From CAYTOF01 sp964439435 (GTDB lineage Bacteria; Bacillota; Clostridia; Oscillospirales; QAMX01), in contig CAYTOF010000032.1 in NCBI GenBank assembly GCA_964439435.1, positions 1-25,998 of the forward strand: a stretch of DNA of 25,998 bases, in the 5' to 3' direction. Below are positions 8,305 to 16,352 of the stretch, piece after piece. The notes beneath the pieces were generated by a model. It made no database searches. It saw only the letters and a list, made by a program, of their open reading frames with translations, and was not told the DNA's origin. Numbering within the stretch: position 1 is the stretch's first letter; each line of letters opens with the position of its first letter. The position numbers and the translations under genes were made by a program.

Positions 8305-8340
8305 TGCGAATAATATTGCACCATGCCGTATAATAATGCA
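8305..8340 (-). repeat. tandem 16-17-bp repeat upstream of the ABC promoter
   Basis: Two near-identical copies in the same orientation, minus-strand reading TGCATTATTATACGGCA (8340-8324) and TGCAATATTATTCGCA (8320-8305), are separated by 3 bp. Their repeat distance is about 20 bp, two helical turns, and they lie directly upstream of the -35 hexamer. This layout fits a pair of binding sites for a transcription factor. No regulator gene for it is in the window. Confidence 0.45.
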
Positions 8341-8379
8341 CCGCACACCTCACTACATAAAAGTTCATGAGGTGTGCGG
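8341..8379 (-). terminator. catalase terminator
   Basis: A perfect 12-bp GC-rich inverted repeat, CCGCACACCTCA/TGAGGTGTGCGG, with a 15-base loop, starts 25 bp past the catalase stop codon. Minus-strand transcripts leave it into TGCATTATTATAC, a poor but T-containing tract. It also insulates the ABC promoter from catalase read-through. Confidence 0.7.
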
Positions 8380-8404
8380 TTAATGCACTGCATGCAACTA
8401 TATC

Positions 8405-9919
8405 TTATTTTGCATCTGTCAGAGTAGCTCTATTCAAATCATCATTGCTAAGCTTTGAAAGTTCCTTGACTTTTTCATAGTCAAGCCCCGCAGCTTCGGA
8501 AAAACGCCGTCCATATTCAGGGTCTGCCAACTGGCAATGCGCTGCATGCCGATATTTTATGTTCTCCGTAACGGGTTTAATGTCACATACAGTGTTTTCT
8601 ATCAACAGCTGTTTCTTATCCTCAGTCATCACACGCCATAAATCTCCACCTGCTTTGAAACAGTCGTCAGAGGGATCGTTCTTGGGGTCGTAATGATACA
8701 TAGCTCCTTCTAATTCAAGAGGGGGTTCCATAACTTCCGGTTGAGCTGCCCAAATACCGTAGCTGTTGGGCGTATACGCCGGTGCTCTTCCATAGTTACC
8801 GTCTGTCCGCATAGCACCATCTCTGTGGTAATCGCTCACCGGTACTTTTGCACGGTTTACAGGGATTTGATTATAATTTATGCCCAAGCGATAGCGATGA
8901 GCATCTCCATATGAGAACAATCTGCCTTGGAGGAAACGGTCCGGACTAAACCCGATGCCGGGAACTACATGTGCAGGTGTAAATGCTGCCTGCTCCACTT
9001 CAGCAAAGTAGTTTTCCGGGTTGCGATTTAGTTCTAAGACGCCGACTTCAATAAGCGGATATTTGGCTTTGCGCCATATCTTAGTGATGTCAAAAGGGTT
9101 TTCATAATGGTTCTTTGCTTGTTCTTCCGTCATTATCTGGACATACATTGTCCACTTGGGATAATCGCCTCTTTCTATGGCATCGTAAAGATCCTTGCCG
9201 TGATGCTCTCGATCCATCCCGTTAATTTTTGCTGCCTCTTCGTTCGAAAGATTTTTTATCCCTTGTTGAGTTTTGAAATGAAATTTGCACCACACGCGCT
9301 TGTTTTCCTTGTTATAAAAGGAAAATGTGTGTTCTCCAAAGAAGTGCATATTTCTAAAAGACGCAGGGATGCCTCTGTCACTCATAACAACTGTTATTTG
9401 ATGAAAACATTCAGGCAATAGAGTCCAGAAATCCCAATTATTTTGAGGCGAACGCCTTCCGGTGTGCGGATCGCGTTTGACAGCACGGTTTAAGTCTGCG
9501 AAGTTGTGTACGTCCCGTATGAAAAATGTCGGCGTATTGTTGCCAACCAGATCCCAATTGCCTTCTTCTGTGTAAAACTTGACAGCAACACCTCTGATGT
9601 CCCGCTCGCAATCCGCAGCTCCGCGCTCTCCTGCAACTGTTGAGAAGCGAATAAACAGATCCGTCTTTGCTCCGGGTTGGAGCACTTTTGCCTTGGTGTA
9701 TTTTGAAATATCCTGCGTCACCGTAAAATGTCCATAAGCGCCCCAGCCTTTTGCATGCATCCGGCGCTCCGGTATAACCTCACGGTTGAAGTGTGCCATT
9801 TTCTCCATCAACCAAACATCCTGCATCACGACAGGACCTCTTGGCCCGGCTGTTATGGCATTTTCGTTGTCAGCAATGGGTGCGCCGACTTCGTTTGTAA
9901 GCTTCTTATACTTATCCAT
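8405..9919 (-). CDS. katA: catalase, small-subunit haem type
   Basis: A 504-residue monofunctional haem catalase that breaks down hydrogen peroxide in the cytoplasm. The distal-side histidine is His55 in ERRMHAKGWGAYG, the distal asparagine is Asn128 in VGNNTPTFFIRD, and the proximal tyrosine lies in RLFSYGDAHRYRLG near residue 338. The length fits the small-subunit clade without the C-terminal flavodoxin-like domain. ERRMHAKG replaces the commoner ERVVHAKG, which is a minor change. The start has GAAAGGGAG upstream of the ATG. It appears to be a single-gene unit with its own weak promoter and terminator. I see no convincing PerR or Fur box. A full catalase suggests regular oxygen exposure for a presumed anaerobe. 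Confidence 0.95.
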   Translation of the reverse strand: MDKYKKLTNEVGAPIADNENAITAGPRGPVVMQDVWLMEKMAHFNREVIPERRMHAKGWGAYGHFTVTQDISKYTKAKVLQPGAKTDLFIRFSTVAGERGAADCERDIRGVAVKFYTEEGNWDLVGNNTPTFFIRDVHNFADLNRAVKRDPHTGRRSPQNNWDFWTLLPECFHQITVVMSDRGIPASFRNMHFFGEHTFSFYNKENKRVWCKFHFKTQQGIKNLSNEEAAKINGMDREHHGKDLYDAIERGDYPKWTMYVQIMTEEQAKNHYENPFDITKIWRKAKYPLIEVGVLELNRNPENYFAEVEQAAFTPAHVVPGIGFSPDRFLQGRLFSYGDAHRYRLGINYNQIPVNRAKVPVSDYHRDGAMRTDGNYGRAPAYTPNSYGIWAAQPEVMEPPLELEGAMYHYDPKNDPSDDCFKAGGDLWRVMTEDKKQLLIENTVCDIKPVTENIKYRHAAHCQLADPEYGRRFSEAAGLDYEKVKELSKLSNDDLNRATLTDAK

Positions 9920-9940
9920 AATTCTCCCTTTCTAGCTATA

Positions 9941-9969
9941 TTTATCAAAATCTCCAAACCTCTGTTCAA
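9941..9969 (-). promoter_or_regulatory. possible catalase promoter
   Basis: TTGAAC (9964-9969) and GATAAA (9941-9946) lie 17 bases apart on the minus strand, 22 bases before the catalase start. Each hexamer matches four of six consensus bases. Just upstream is an imperfect TTTGA/TCAAA dyad, which is too loose to assign to PerR. Confidence 0.4.
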
Positions 9970-10027
9970 AAGTTTGAGAATGATATCAAAAGAATGTCAT
10001 TTGAGCATATAACCATAAATCTAAATC

Positions 10028-10681
10028 TCAAATTGCCAAAAACATGCCAACAATCCACATGTATGCACATGTTTTAGGTAGCATCAAGATGCCTATTGCG
10101 GATATTTTCCTGTTCCATAAAACCACAGGTATATATAAAGCAAAGCTTATGATTATGGCAAACCAAACCAACTTCAACGTGGGAATACCGGTCCTATTTA
10201 TAAAATACATGTGTGCGACGAGCATACCCTGGAAAAGGAACGGAATGTTTCTCAATATGCCCATTTTAATCGGCGAGTCTTTTTCCGTCCATTTGTTTTG
10301 CGGAATAAGGCATAGTACTATGCGGATAAATGCAAGCCCATAAAGGACAAAGCTCCAAAGTCGCATATGTGTTAGCGCATAAAACTCTATGCCTGCTTCC
10401 CATAAGACAACATAAAAGACTGTCATGGTTATGGACGCTATTTGCTTGCCTCTGCCAAGAAAAACACGCAATCTTTCCTCTTTGTCAGGCTTTATGAGCA
10501 TTATACGCGGAACAAGATGAAACGCATCCCCGGCAACTAATATCATTGCCATTATTCCCGCCATCCAAAAAGGATATTCATTTTTGTTCTTTATAAGCAG
10601 CAGAATGCCTCCTGTTGCTGTTGTCAGCAAATAAGTTGTGTTAAATATTGCTTCAATATATCTTGAAATGTATTTCATCAT
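10028..10681 (-). CDS. seven-helix membrane protein of unknown function
   Basis: A 217-residue integral membrane protein that I do not recognise. Hydrophobic segments lie near residues 13-30, 38-58, 80-100, 108-127, 143-160, 168-190 and 194-215, so seven helices are likely. Polar features that may matter include GDAFHLVPR (about 51-59, after helix 2) and charged loops such as KPDKEERLR. There is no ATPase or enzyme motif. Two ATG codons stand in tandem; the second (10678) is 5 bases from GAGGA and may be the true start. A strong promoter sits directly upstream, so it is transcribed on its own or with read-through from the split permeases 74 bp upstream. No terminator is seen before the catalase gene region. 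Confidence 0.65.
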   Translation of the reverse strand: MMKYISRYIEAIFNTTYLLTTATGGILLLIKNKNEYPFWMAGIMAMILVAGDAFHLVPRIMLIKPDKEERLRVFLGRGKQIASITMTVFYVVLWEAGIEFYALTHMRLWSFVLYGLAFIRIVLCLIPQNKWTEKDSPIKMGILRNIPFLFQGMLVAHMYFINRTGIPTLKLVWFAIIISFALYIPVVLWNRKISAIGILMLPKTCAYMWIVGMFLAI

Positions 10682-10708
10682 TTCCTCAAATTATTATTTT
10701 GCATGTCA

Positions 10709-10737
10709 ATAATACTGTATATGAAAGTTGCTGTCAA
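10709..10737 (-). promoter_or_regulatory. promoter of the seven-helix membrane protein
   Basis: TTGACA (10732-10737) and TATTAT (10709-10714) with a 17-base spacer on the minus strand, 28 bases before the gene. The -35 is perfect and the -10 matches five of six. Confidence 0.7.
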
Positions 10738-10755
10738 GTTTAAAAGAGCATATTG

Positions 10756-11301
10756 TTACTCTACACTCTCTGCTTTTTTGACAATGGCTATTTTGCCCTC
10801 TTCTCCCAGAAGTTTTTCCGTGAACAAAGCAATGAGAGCAATTCCCGGAATGTTCAAAGCAAGCCGAAGCAAAGTGAAATTCAATCCGATCGATGATGCC
10901 TCAAACAACAAAAGTGGAATTTTTGTCGTCGACCACGCTCCGATAAAAATCAGTACATTGGAAAATTTGCTACCTTTTTTCAAAAACACAGTCGCAATCG
11001 GGAATGCCGCATATAAAGGCCCAGAAGCGACTGATCCAACTAAAAACGCTATCAGCACACCAATGATTCCTGATTTTTCACCCATATATTTGACCATGGT
11101 TTCTTTTTGAACCCAAGTATCTAAAAGCCCAAGCAAAATGAAAATTGGCGGGATTATAGTGAGCATTTCGAGTAGATTTTTTAAGGTTATTTGAAAGGAT
11201 TTCGTGCCAACTTCAGGTTTTAATATGAGTATCACTAGGTTCAAGATGATCAGAGTCAAAAACACCTTGTATCTGTTTAACAGCTTCATTAATTTTTTCA
11301 T
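10756..11301 (-). CDS. half-length DUF318 (PF03773) permease, second partner
   Basis: A 181-residue membrane protein with about five hydrophobic helices. GVLIAFLVGSVASGPLYAAFPIATVFLKKG is the half-repeat seen once in each half of full-length PF03773 permeases (about 330 residues). Its start ATGA overlaps the stop of the first partner by 4 bp, so the two are translationally coupled and probably assemble as a heterodimer. The cysteine motif of arsenical-type members (CxC after the first core helix) is absent. The transported substrate is unknown. The C terminus ends in a charged tail, EEGKIAIVKKAESVE. Confidence 0.8.
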   Translation of the reverse strand: MKKLMKLLNRYKVFLTLIILNLVILILKPEVGTKSFQITLKNLLEMLTIIPPIFILLGLLDTWVQKETMVKYMGEKSGIIGVLIAFLVGSVASGPLYAAFPIATVFLKKGSKFSNVLIFIGAWSTTKIPLLLFEASSIGLNFTLLRLALNIPGIALIALFTEKLLGEEGKIAIVKKAESVE

Positions 11302-11777
11302 TTCAACATAACCCCCATAATACCGGCAACCACAAGTGAAAACGCAAAGGCAAGGCCATTTCTTAAAAATGTCGCTTTCTTGCCAAATGTTTTAATTTCC
11401 ATTGGCATAGTGACAATCCCCACCATCATCAAGGTGGAGATGAAAGCTGCTATCTGCATATATCCTGCTCCGTTTTCTAAAAGTGCCGCAGCAAGCGGAA
11501 AGGCAACAAATCCCGGGATAAGTGTGATCGCCCCAATGAGAGATGCCACTATTACACCTATCCAGCCGGATTCATTCCCAAGCAGTTTGGATATCTGTTC
11601 GGGGGTCAAAAGAGCAAGAGCCATACCGATTATCACTATAACAGCCAAAAAGTCAGGCATAATATTTTCAAAGGATTTCCATGACTTCTTCAACGCCATT
11701 ATTGTTTTTGTTTTACTTTTAGCTAGCGAAACTGCTAAGCCGACAAAAGCCGCACCATAAAAAATATATGTAACCAT
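11298..11777 (-). CDS. half-length DUF318 (PF03773) permease, first partner
   Basis: A 159-residue membrane protein with four to five helices. GWIGVIVASLIGAITLIPGFVAFPLAAALLENG matches the core half-repeat of PF03773 permeases and aligns with the same region of the next gene. I place the start at the ATG at 11777 (MVTYIF), which has AAAGGAG 11 bases upstream; a TTG seven codons earlier overlaps that site and is rejected. As with its partner there is no cysteine in the core, so a thiol-bound metalloid substrate is unlikely. An equal pair of half-size permeases is known from other Firmicutes, usually annotated only as permease. Confidence 0.8.
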   Translation of the reverse strand: MVTYIFYGAAFVGLAVSLAKSKTKTIMALKKSWKSFENIMPDFLAVIVIIGMALALLTPEQISKLLGNESGWIGVIVASLIGAITLIPGFVAFPLAAALLENGAGYMQIAAFISTLMMVGIVTMPMEIKTFGKKATFLRNGLAFAFSLVVAGIMGVMLK

Positions 11778-11830
11778 GTCAAAAACCACTCCTTTCAAAG
11801 ATTATACGCTTTATCATCCTTTCTGTAAGT

Positions 11831-11859
11831 GACATAATTACTATACCTAGCCTTGTCAA
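11831..11859 (-). promoter_or_regulatory. possible promoter of the split permease operon
   Basis: A perfect TTGACA at 11854-11859 with TATGTC 17 bases downstream (11831-11836) on the minus strand, 54 bases before the first permease start. The -10 is weak, so confidence is limited. Confidence 0.35.
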
Positions 11860-11894
11860 AGTGCATAATAAAAAATCGTCTAAATGACACAAAA

Positions 11895-11916
11895 CCTTGC
11901 TTTATCGAAAGTAAGG
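11895..11916 (-). terminator. terminator of the sialidase-like gene
   Basis: The arms 11895-11903 and 11908-11916 pair over 9 bp with one mismatch around an ATCG loop. On the minus strand the second arm AAAGCAAGG is followed by TTTTGTG. It lies 36 bp past the stop of the sialidase-like gene. Confidence 0.65.
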
Positions 11917-11952
11917 CTTCGTGAATGAGTCAATATACATGTCTATGACGTT

Positions 11953-13047
11953 TTAATCAATCATAACTTCAGATAGTGCGACTTTCTTGATGCGCAATTT
12001 CACTAAGGGACAACCACCATCTTCCTGACCGCCTGCACAATAAGCAAATAGCACCGTATCTTTTATAAAGTGTATGGCACAGTAGCAATATCCTGCATCT
12101 TCATCATCTTCAATCGTAAAATAGTTTTCCCAACTTGCCCCTTCGTCTTTACTTATCGCGCCGATCAACGGGGTTCTATCCCAACTTGCCCTGTGGGCTT
12201 TCCTTGTTTGATAACTTGGAATCGGATTCCATACGGCAAGCAAATCACCTGTGTGTGGGATGCGCTTCATAGAAAGAGGCGAACAGGGGCTCGTGAAAAA
12301 AGAGGGTTCCGCCATGGTCCATCGAAAACCTTGGTCGAATGAAAACATTTGATATTGCCTGCCCATATCTGTGCGTGCCCATGCCCATATACAACCATTT
12401 TTAAGTTCAATCACTCCCGGCTCATGCAAACCGGATTTTGAAATTTGACTGTGTAGAGAAATAACATTTCGCGCTTCTTCCCAAGTGTAGCCGTCATCAT
12501 CGGAATAATAAAAATACACAAAACCTCTTTCGTCAAAAATATCTCCCCATTGACCTGCTTGTTCTCTTATGTTGTGTTTTGATGTCGGGACAATCAAGCG
12601 TCCTGATGACAGCTTTATAACACGGTCGTTGTTTGTAACAAAATATCCTTGCATATTTATGCAACAAACCGCTTCACTCCAGGTTTTTCCTTCATCTGAA
12701 GATCTCCGCAAGTGCAGCCTGCACTCATCAAGCTCTCCGCGCTTAATAATATAAAAAAGTCCTATATCATTATTTTGTAATCTCAGCATAGAAACGCTCA
12801 TAAGATTGTCTGCATTTTCCTCTTCCGGAGTGAGGAATATTTCTCTCCCGTACCAAGTCTCACCATCATCATTTGAATAAACCCTGGCAATAGTAGCAGG
12901 GGCCCCATCACCATAACTGTCAGAAATATAGTGACTGTAGGCAAACATTATCTGTCCGTCAGTCAAATCAATAAAGGCGCCCTCGCTATTCCTAGGATTC
13001 ATATGTCCCGGTAGTAGCTCATGTACTGTTCTTCCTGATTTTTTCAT
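11953..13047 (-). CDS. sialidase-like BNR-repeat protein
   Basis: A 364-residue six-bladed propeller protein of the sialidase superfamily. Five Asp-box motifs are visible: SNDDGETW (58-65), SSDEGKTW (116-123), SDDDGYTW (182-189), SFDQGFRW (236-243) and SKDEGASW (299-306). LHEPGVIELKNG (207-218) followed by WARTDMGRQY is the conserved segment that carries a catalytic-type Glu and Arg in the BNR_2/sialidase group. The classical N-terminal FRIP arginine motif of GH33 is not seen, and there is no signal peptide, so sialic acid release outside the cell is unlikely. The substrate is unknown. The ATG at 13047 has GGAGG 10 bases upstream; a TTG three codons earlier abuts that site and is rejected. 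It is a single-gene unit with its own promoter and terminator. Confidence 0.8.
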   Translation of the reverse strand: MKKSGRTVHELLPGHMNPRNSEGAFIDLTDGQIMFAYSHYISDSYGDGAPATIARVYSNDDGETWYGREIFLTPEEENADNLMSVSMLRLQNNDIGLFYIIKRGELDECRLHLRRSSDEGKTWSEAVCCINMQGYFVTNNDRVIKLSSGRLIVPTSKHNIREQAGQWGDIFDERGFVYFYYSDDDGYTWEEARNVISLHSQISKSGLHEPGVIELKNGCIWAWARTDMGRQYQMFSFDQGFRWTMAEPSFFTSPCSPLSMKRIPHTGDLLAVWNPIPSYQTRKAHRASWDRTPLIGAISKDEGASWENYFTIEDDEDAGYCYCAIHFIKDTVLFAYCAGGQEDGGCPLVKLRIKKVALSEVMID

Positions 13048-13074
13048 ATTTTTCAACCCTCCATATGCTTCCAG

Positions 13075-13103
13075 TTTAAAGTTGCTTGTCTTAAGTTTAT
13101 CAA
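13075..13103 (-). promoter_or_regulatory. promoter of the sialidase-like gene
   Basis: TTGATA (13098-13103) and TTTAAA (13075-13080) are 17 bases apart on the minus strand, 27 bases before the ATG. The -35 matches five of six and the -10 four of six. Confidence 0.5.
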
Positions 13104-13213
13104 TTTCGATTCAAACGAGCAAGCATTTTGCTTTGTTAATCGGCAATATTGGAAAAAATCTATCTATTGCCTTTCTTTTGCTCATAACCGAATGAAAGTA
13201 TAGATACCGGTGC

Positions 13214-13242
13214 TTTAATAAAATGTGCAAAAGTGGTATAAT
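13214..13242 (+). promoter_or_regulatory. promoter of the alkylation-repair operon
   Basis: A perfect TATAAT at 13237-13242 has TTTAAT 17 bases upstream (13214-13219). The expected start site near 13249 lies 36 bases before the LysE-type ATG. A GTG at 13225 that would extend the protein lies within the promoter, which argues against it as a start. Confidence 0.5.
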
Positions 13243-13284
13243 TCAATAAAGCAAATTAGTTTTGAATTTTATGGTGAACAAGAC

Positions 13285-13920
13285 ATGTCTCTTTTTCTAA
13301 CAGCCCTCGTCGTCGGGTATTCCGGCGCTATGATGCCCGGACCCTTACTCACTTATGATATAGAACGCAGTCTAAAATGCGGTTGGAAAGCAGGTTTGCT
13401 CACAACCCTTGGCCATGTTTTAGTCGAGCTAAGCCTTGTTATTCTGCTCGTTGTTGGCTTTGGCCGTATACTCGAATACAACATATCCAAAATAATCCTC
13501 TTTTTTGTCGGCGGTGCAGCTTTGCTCTGGTTTGGCTTTGATATGGTCTATTCAGCCCTGCGAAGCAAAGACACCAACTACACAGCAAATACAGATGATC
13601 AAAAGTCCGGAAACATGCAAATAGTACTGAAGTCCGGTGTCATTTCCATCTTAAACCCATATTTGCTTTTGTGGTGGGCCACAGTGGGTTTGGGTTTCCT
13701 TTTAGACAACGGTCAGATTGGCATAAAAAATGTCACCCTGTTTTATTCAGGTCATGCCCTTGCCGATCTCACATGGTACTTCGCCGTAGCTTTGCTATGC
13801 GATAAAATAAGCAAGTTTATAGGCGGCAAAGTTTGGCGGCTTATCATTGCTTCTCTCGGACTTTTTTTATGTTTCTTTGCGGCTAAATTTATCTTAAGCG
13901 GCATACAACTGATTGTTTGA
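13285..13920 (+). CDS. LysE-family exporter
   Basis: A 211-residue membrane protein of the LysE/RhtB export family with about six helices. The N-terminal VVGYSGAMMPGPLLTYDIERSLKCG carries the family's GxxPGP signature and the following cytoplasmic loop. Members export amino acids or related small polar compounds with the proton gradient. The ATG at 13285 is chosen because it starts the first helix at the usual place; the ribosome binding site (GGTGA) is weak. It is the first gene of a same-strand group with ada-alkA, ogt and an ArsC-like gene, 29 bp before the next start. The pairing with DNA repair genes may only reflect shared transcription. Confidence 0.8.
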   Translation: MSLFLTALVVGYSGAMMPGPLLTYDIERSLKCGWKAGLLTTLGHVLVELSLVILLVVGFGRILEYNISKIILFFVGGAALLWFGFDMVYSALRSKDTNYTANTDDQKSGNMQIVLKSGVISILNPYLLLWWATVGLGFLLDNGQIGIKNVTLFYSGHALADLTWYFAVALLCDKISKFIGGKVWRLIIASLGLFLCFFAAKFILSGIQLIV

Positions 13921-13949
13921 TAAAACAATCATCTTATTCAAGGGTATTT

Positions 13950-15413
13950 ATGTTTACTTTAAATCATTTTACAATGCAAACCGCTTATCACTCCAGAGAT
14001 GCTCGATATGACGGTCACTTTTTTGTTGGTGTACTACCCTCAAAAGTATATTGTCGCAATATCTGCAAGTCGCCTCAACCACAAAATACTGATGAAATAA
14101 TCTACTTTTCCTGCGCGGCTGAAGCAGAACGGCTTGACTTTGCGCCCTGTTTGGAATGCCGTCCTGAACTGGCTCCCGGCATATCCATAAACGCCCAAAG
14201 AACAAAAGCTTATCTGGTGGCACGATATCTTGAGGACAACTGCAATCAAGAACTATGTGGTGATTCAACGGCATTGGCACTGGGACTCACACCTTCACAG
14301 ATAGATGATTTTCTAAAATCAAAATATAAAGTTACATCCAAACAGTATCTTCTGACTTGCCGTTTGCATCTCGCAAAAAGACTTTTAACGGAAACAGGTC
14401 TTACACTTTGCGAAATCGCCAAGGCCACAGGCCTGCGCACTGAAGACGATTTATATCTGCTGCTTACCCCAAAATATCGTCTCTCCCCCTCTTTATTCCA
14501 AAAAGAAAGAAAAAACACTCATGTCTCAGAAGAAGACATCACCCTTCTCCTTCCTTTTCGACCACCTTATCTCTGGGGCCGTATGATCAACTTCCTCCAA
14601 ATACGCAAAATCAAAGGCGTTGAAAGCGTAGAAAATGACACATATTCGCGGACTGTTTGCTTAAACGACTTTGAGGGCAATACCCACACGGGTATCCTAA
14701 AAGTGAAAAACAACCCTACACTTAATATGCTCTCTCTAACAGTGAACAAATCACTTCTGCCCGTTTTACCCCAAGTGCTTTCAAAAATCAATACCTTATT
14801 TGACCTGCGCGCCGACCCACTTCCCATATATGATGTACTTTCGTCGATGAATGAAGTTTATCCGGAGTTGTGCCTTGCAGGCACTCGCGTGCCCGGCAAC
14901 TTTGATCCTTTCGAAATGATCATAAGAGCCGTTCTCGGACAACAGATTACAGTTAAAGCCGCCGGAACTTTGGCCGGAAGAGTCGCACTTAAATTTGGAA
15001 CTCCCATTCCCAACGGTACGGAAACTTTAAGCGTACTTACACCAACTCCTGAGACCATTGTATCTTTAGGGGATGATGTCGAAAATCAATTTGGCAATAT
15101 CGGCGTTATCGCTACTCGTTCAAACACAATAAAAACAATAGCTTCGCATCTTGTGTCAAAAGAGATTAATTTTGGCCCTTCGCTCTATCCGGAGCAAGAT
15201 ATTAAAAAATTGCGGAGTATACGCGGCATTGGCCATTGGACAGCAAACTACATAGCAATGCGCGCCCTTGAATGGTCAGATGCCTTTTTAGAGACAGATT
15301 ATGGCATAAAAAAGGTCTTTGCACCACGAAAGCCAAAAGAAATTCTACAATTGGCTGAACAGTGGCGTCCTTGGCGCAGTTATGCAACCATCTGCACGTG
15401 GAACTTTCGTTAA
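13950..15413 (+). CDS. alkA: Ada-AlkA fusion, alkylbase DNA glycosylase
   Basis: A 487-residue fusion. Residues 10-75 are the Ada zinc domain (DARYDGHFFVGV; zinc cysteines Cys35, Cys39, Cys67 and Cys70), which in E. coli Ada accepts methyl groups from phosphotriesters on Cys38. An AraC-type helix-turn-helix region follows (about 85-185). Residues from about 190 resemble AlkA, with the HhH-GPD region holding VLGQQITVKAAGTLAGR and IRGIGHWTANYIAMRALEWSD. The catalytic aspartate is the one in ETDYGIKKVF, aligned to E. coli AlkA Asp238. It should excise 3-methyladenine and other alkylated bases and may also regulate its own operon. The ATG at 13950 has AAGGG 6-7 bases upstream. The methyltransferase part of Ada is absent and is supplied by the next gene, 15 bp away. 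Confidence 0.9.
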   Translation: MFTLNHFTMQTAYHSRDARYDGHFFVGVLPSKVYCRNICKSPQPQNTDEIIYFSCAAEAERLDFAPCLECRPELAPGISINAQRTKAYLVARYLEDNCNQELCGDSTALALGLTPSQIDDFLKSKYKVTSKQYLLTCRLHLAKRLLTETGLTLCEIAKATGLRTEDDLYLLLTPKYRLSPSLFQKERKNTHVSEEDITLLLPFRPPYLWGRMINFLQIRKIKGVESVENDTYSRTVCLNDFEGNTHTGILKVKNNPTLNMLSLTVNKSLLPVLPQVLSKINTLFDLRADPLPIYDVLSSMNEVYPELCLAGTRVPGNFDPFEMIIRAVLGQQITVKAAGTLAGRVALKFGTPIPNGTETLSVLTPTPETIVSLGDDVENQFGNIGVIATRSNTIKTIASHLVSKEINFGPSLYPEQDIKKLRSIRGIGHWTANYIAMRALEWSDAFLETDYGIKKVFAPRKPKEILQLAEQWRPWRSYATICTWNFR

Positions 15414-15428
15414 AAAGTGGTGAATTTA

Positions 15429-15968
15429 ATGTATTATTACAACGATTACAGCACTCCCGTCGGCAAATACAGAATCGTAAGCGACGGTAATAAGCTTCTG
15501 GGCATTTGGAAACACGGGCAGAAATATTTTTGTCCCAATATTTCCGATGCGAAACCGACTGATTCCGACATGCAGATACATAAATGTACTGTAAATTGGC
15601 TCGACGAATATTTCGATGGGACAAAACCCGAAATATCATCACTACCGATCCAACTCAGCGGCAGCACTTTTCGTAAAACAATACTGTCTATTTTGTGCGA
15701 GATACCCTACGGCGAAGTCATAACTTACGGTGAAATTGCAAAACAGGCGGCTAAAAAAATGAATGCTCGGACCATGTCTGCTCAGGCAGTAGGGAGTGCC
15801 GTCGGACACAACCCAATATCTATCGTCGTACCCTGCCATCGCGTAATAGGCTCAAATGGCAGCCTTGTGGGTTATGCCGGCGGGATTGCCACAAAGCTTG
15901 AACTTTTAAAACATGAAGGTGTTGAGGTTTCAAATCTGTTTATACCTCACAAAGGCACAGCTCTTTAA
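15429..15968 (+). CDS. ogt: methylated-DNA--protein-cysteine methyltransferase
   Basis: A 179-residue suicide repair protein that takes alkyl groups from O6-alkylguanine onto its own cysteine. The active site VVPCHRVIG puts the acceptor at Cys136. The helix-turn-helix with the arginine-finger region is IPYGEVITYGEIA to GSAVGHNPISIV, and GSLVGYAGGIATKLELLKHE completes the C-terminal domain. The N-terminal 75 residues are the variable Ogt domain. The ATG at 15429 is chosen because AAGTGGTGA lies just upstream of it; a GTG four codons earlier lacks a site. The gene follows ada-alkA by 15 bp and complements the missing methyltransferase domain of that fusion. Confidence 0.93.
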   Translation: MYYYNDYSTPVGKYRIVSDGNKLLGIWKHGQKYFCPNISDAKPTDSDMQIHKCTVNWLDEYFDGTKPEISSLPIQLSGSTFRKTILSILCEIPYGEVITYGEIAKQAAKKMNARTMSAQAVGSAVGHNPISIVVPCHRVIGSNGSLVGYAGGIATKLELLKHEGVEVSNLFIPHKGTAL

Positions 15969-16001
15969 ATTTCTTTTATAATTTTTTAGGAGGAAAATAT
16001 C

Positions 16002-16352
16002 ATGTTGTTTATCTGCTATCCAAAATGTTCTACTTGTAAAAAAGCTCAAAAATGGCTTGATGAAAATGGTTTTGAATACACAACGCGAGATATAAAGCAA
16101 GAAAACCCAAGTCAAATCGAACTTGAGACATGGTATTCAAACAGCGAGCTCCCACTGAGGCGTTTCTTCAATACAAGTGGCTTGAAGTACAGAGAGCTTG
16201 GTCTTTCAAAAACCCTTGACTCTATGGAGAAGCACGAACAGCTTGCTTTGCTTGCAACTGATGGTATGCTCGTCAAACGCCCTCTTTTAATCAAGGACAA
16301 TATCACTCTTGTAGGTTTCAATGAAGGGGAATGGGAGAGGAACTTGAAATAG
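16002..16352 (+). CDS. ArsC/Spx-family thioredoxin-fold protein
   Basis: A 116-residue member of the ArsC/Spx/YffB family. It has CSTCKKAQKWLDENG with the CxxC at Cys9 and Cys12, then LPLRRFFNTSG, and KRPLLIKDN before VGFNEGEW. Spx-like and MgsR-like regulators and putative glutaredoxin-dependent arsenate reductases share these features. The arginine after RPL (typical of E. coli ArsC and Spx RPI) is present in the KRPLL form. I cannot tell enzyme from regulator; the CxxC fits either. AGGAGG lies 7 bases before the ATG. It is the last gene of the operon, and its stop codon is inside the terminator stem. Confidence 0.75.
   Translation: MLFICYPKCSTCKKAQKWLDENGFEYTTRDIKQENPSQIELETWYSNSELPLRRFFNTSGLKYRELGLSKTLDSMEKHEQLALLATDGMLVKRPLLIKDNITLVGFNEGEWERNLK

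Noticed and set aside
9920..10027. PerR or Fur box ahead of the catalase gene
   Set aside because: The only dyad (TTTGA with TCAAA) departs too far from the TTATAATNATTATAA and GATAATGATTATC consensus sequences.
15202..15642. 146-codon open frame on the minus strand
   Set aside because: It is antisense to ada-alkA and ogt, rich in Arg, Cys and Ser, and shows no family pattern.
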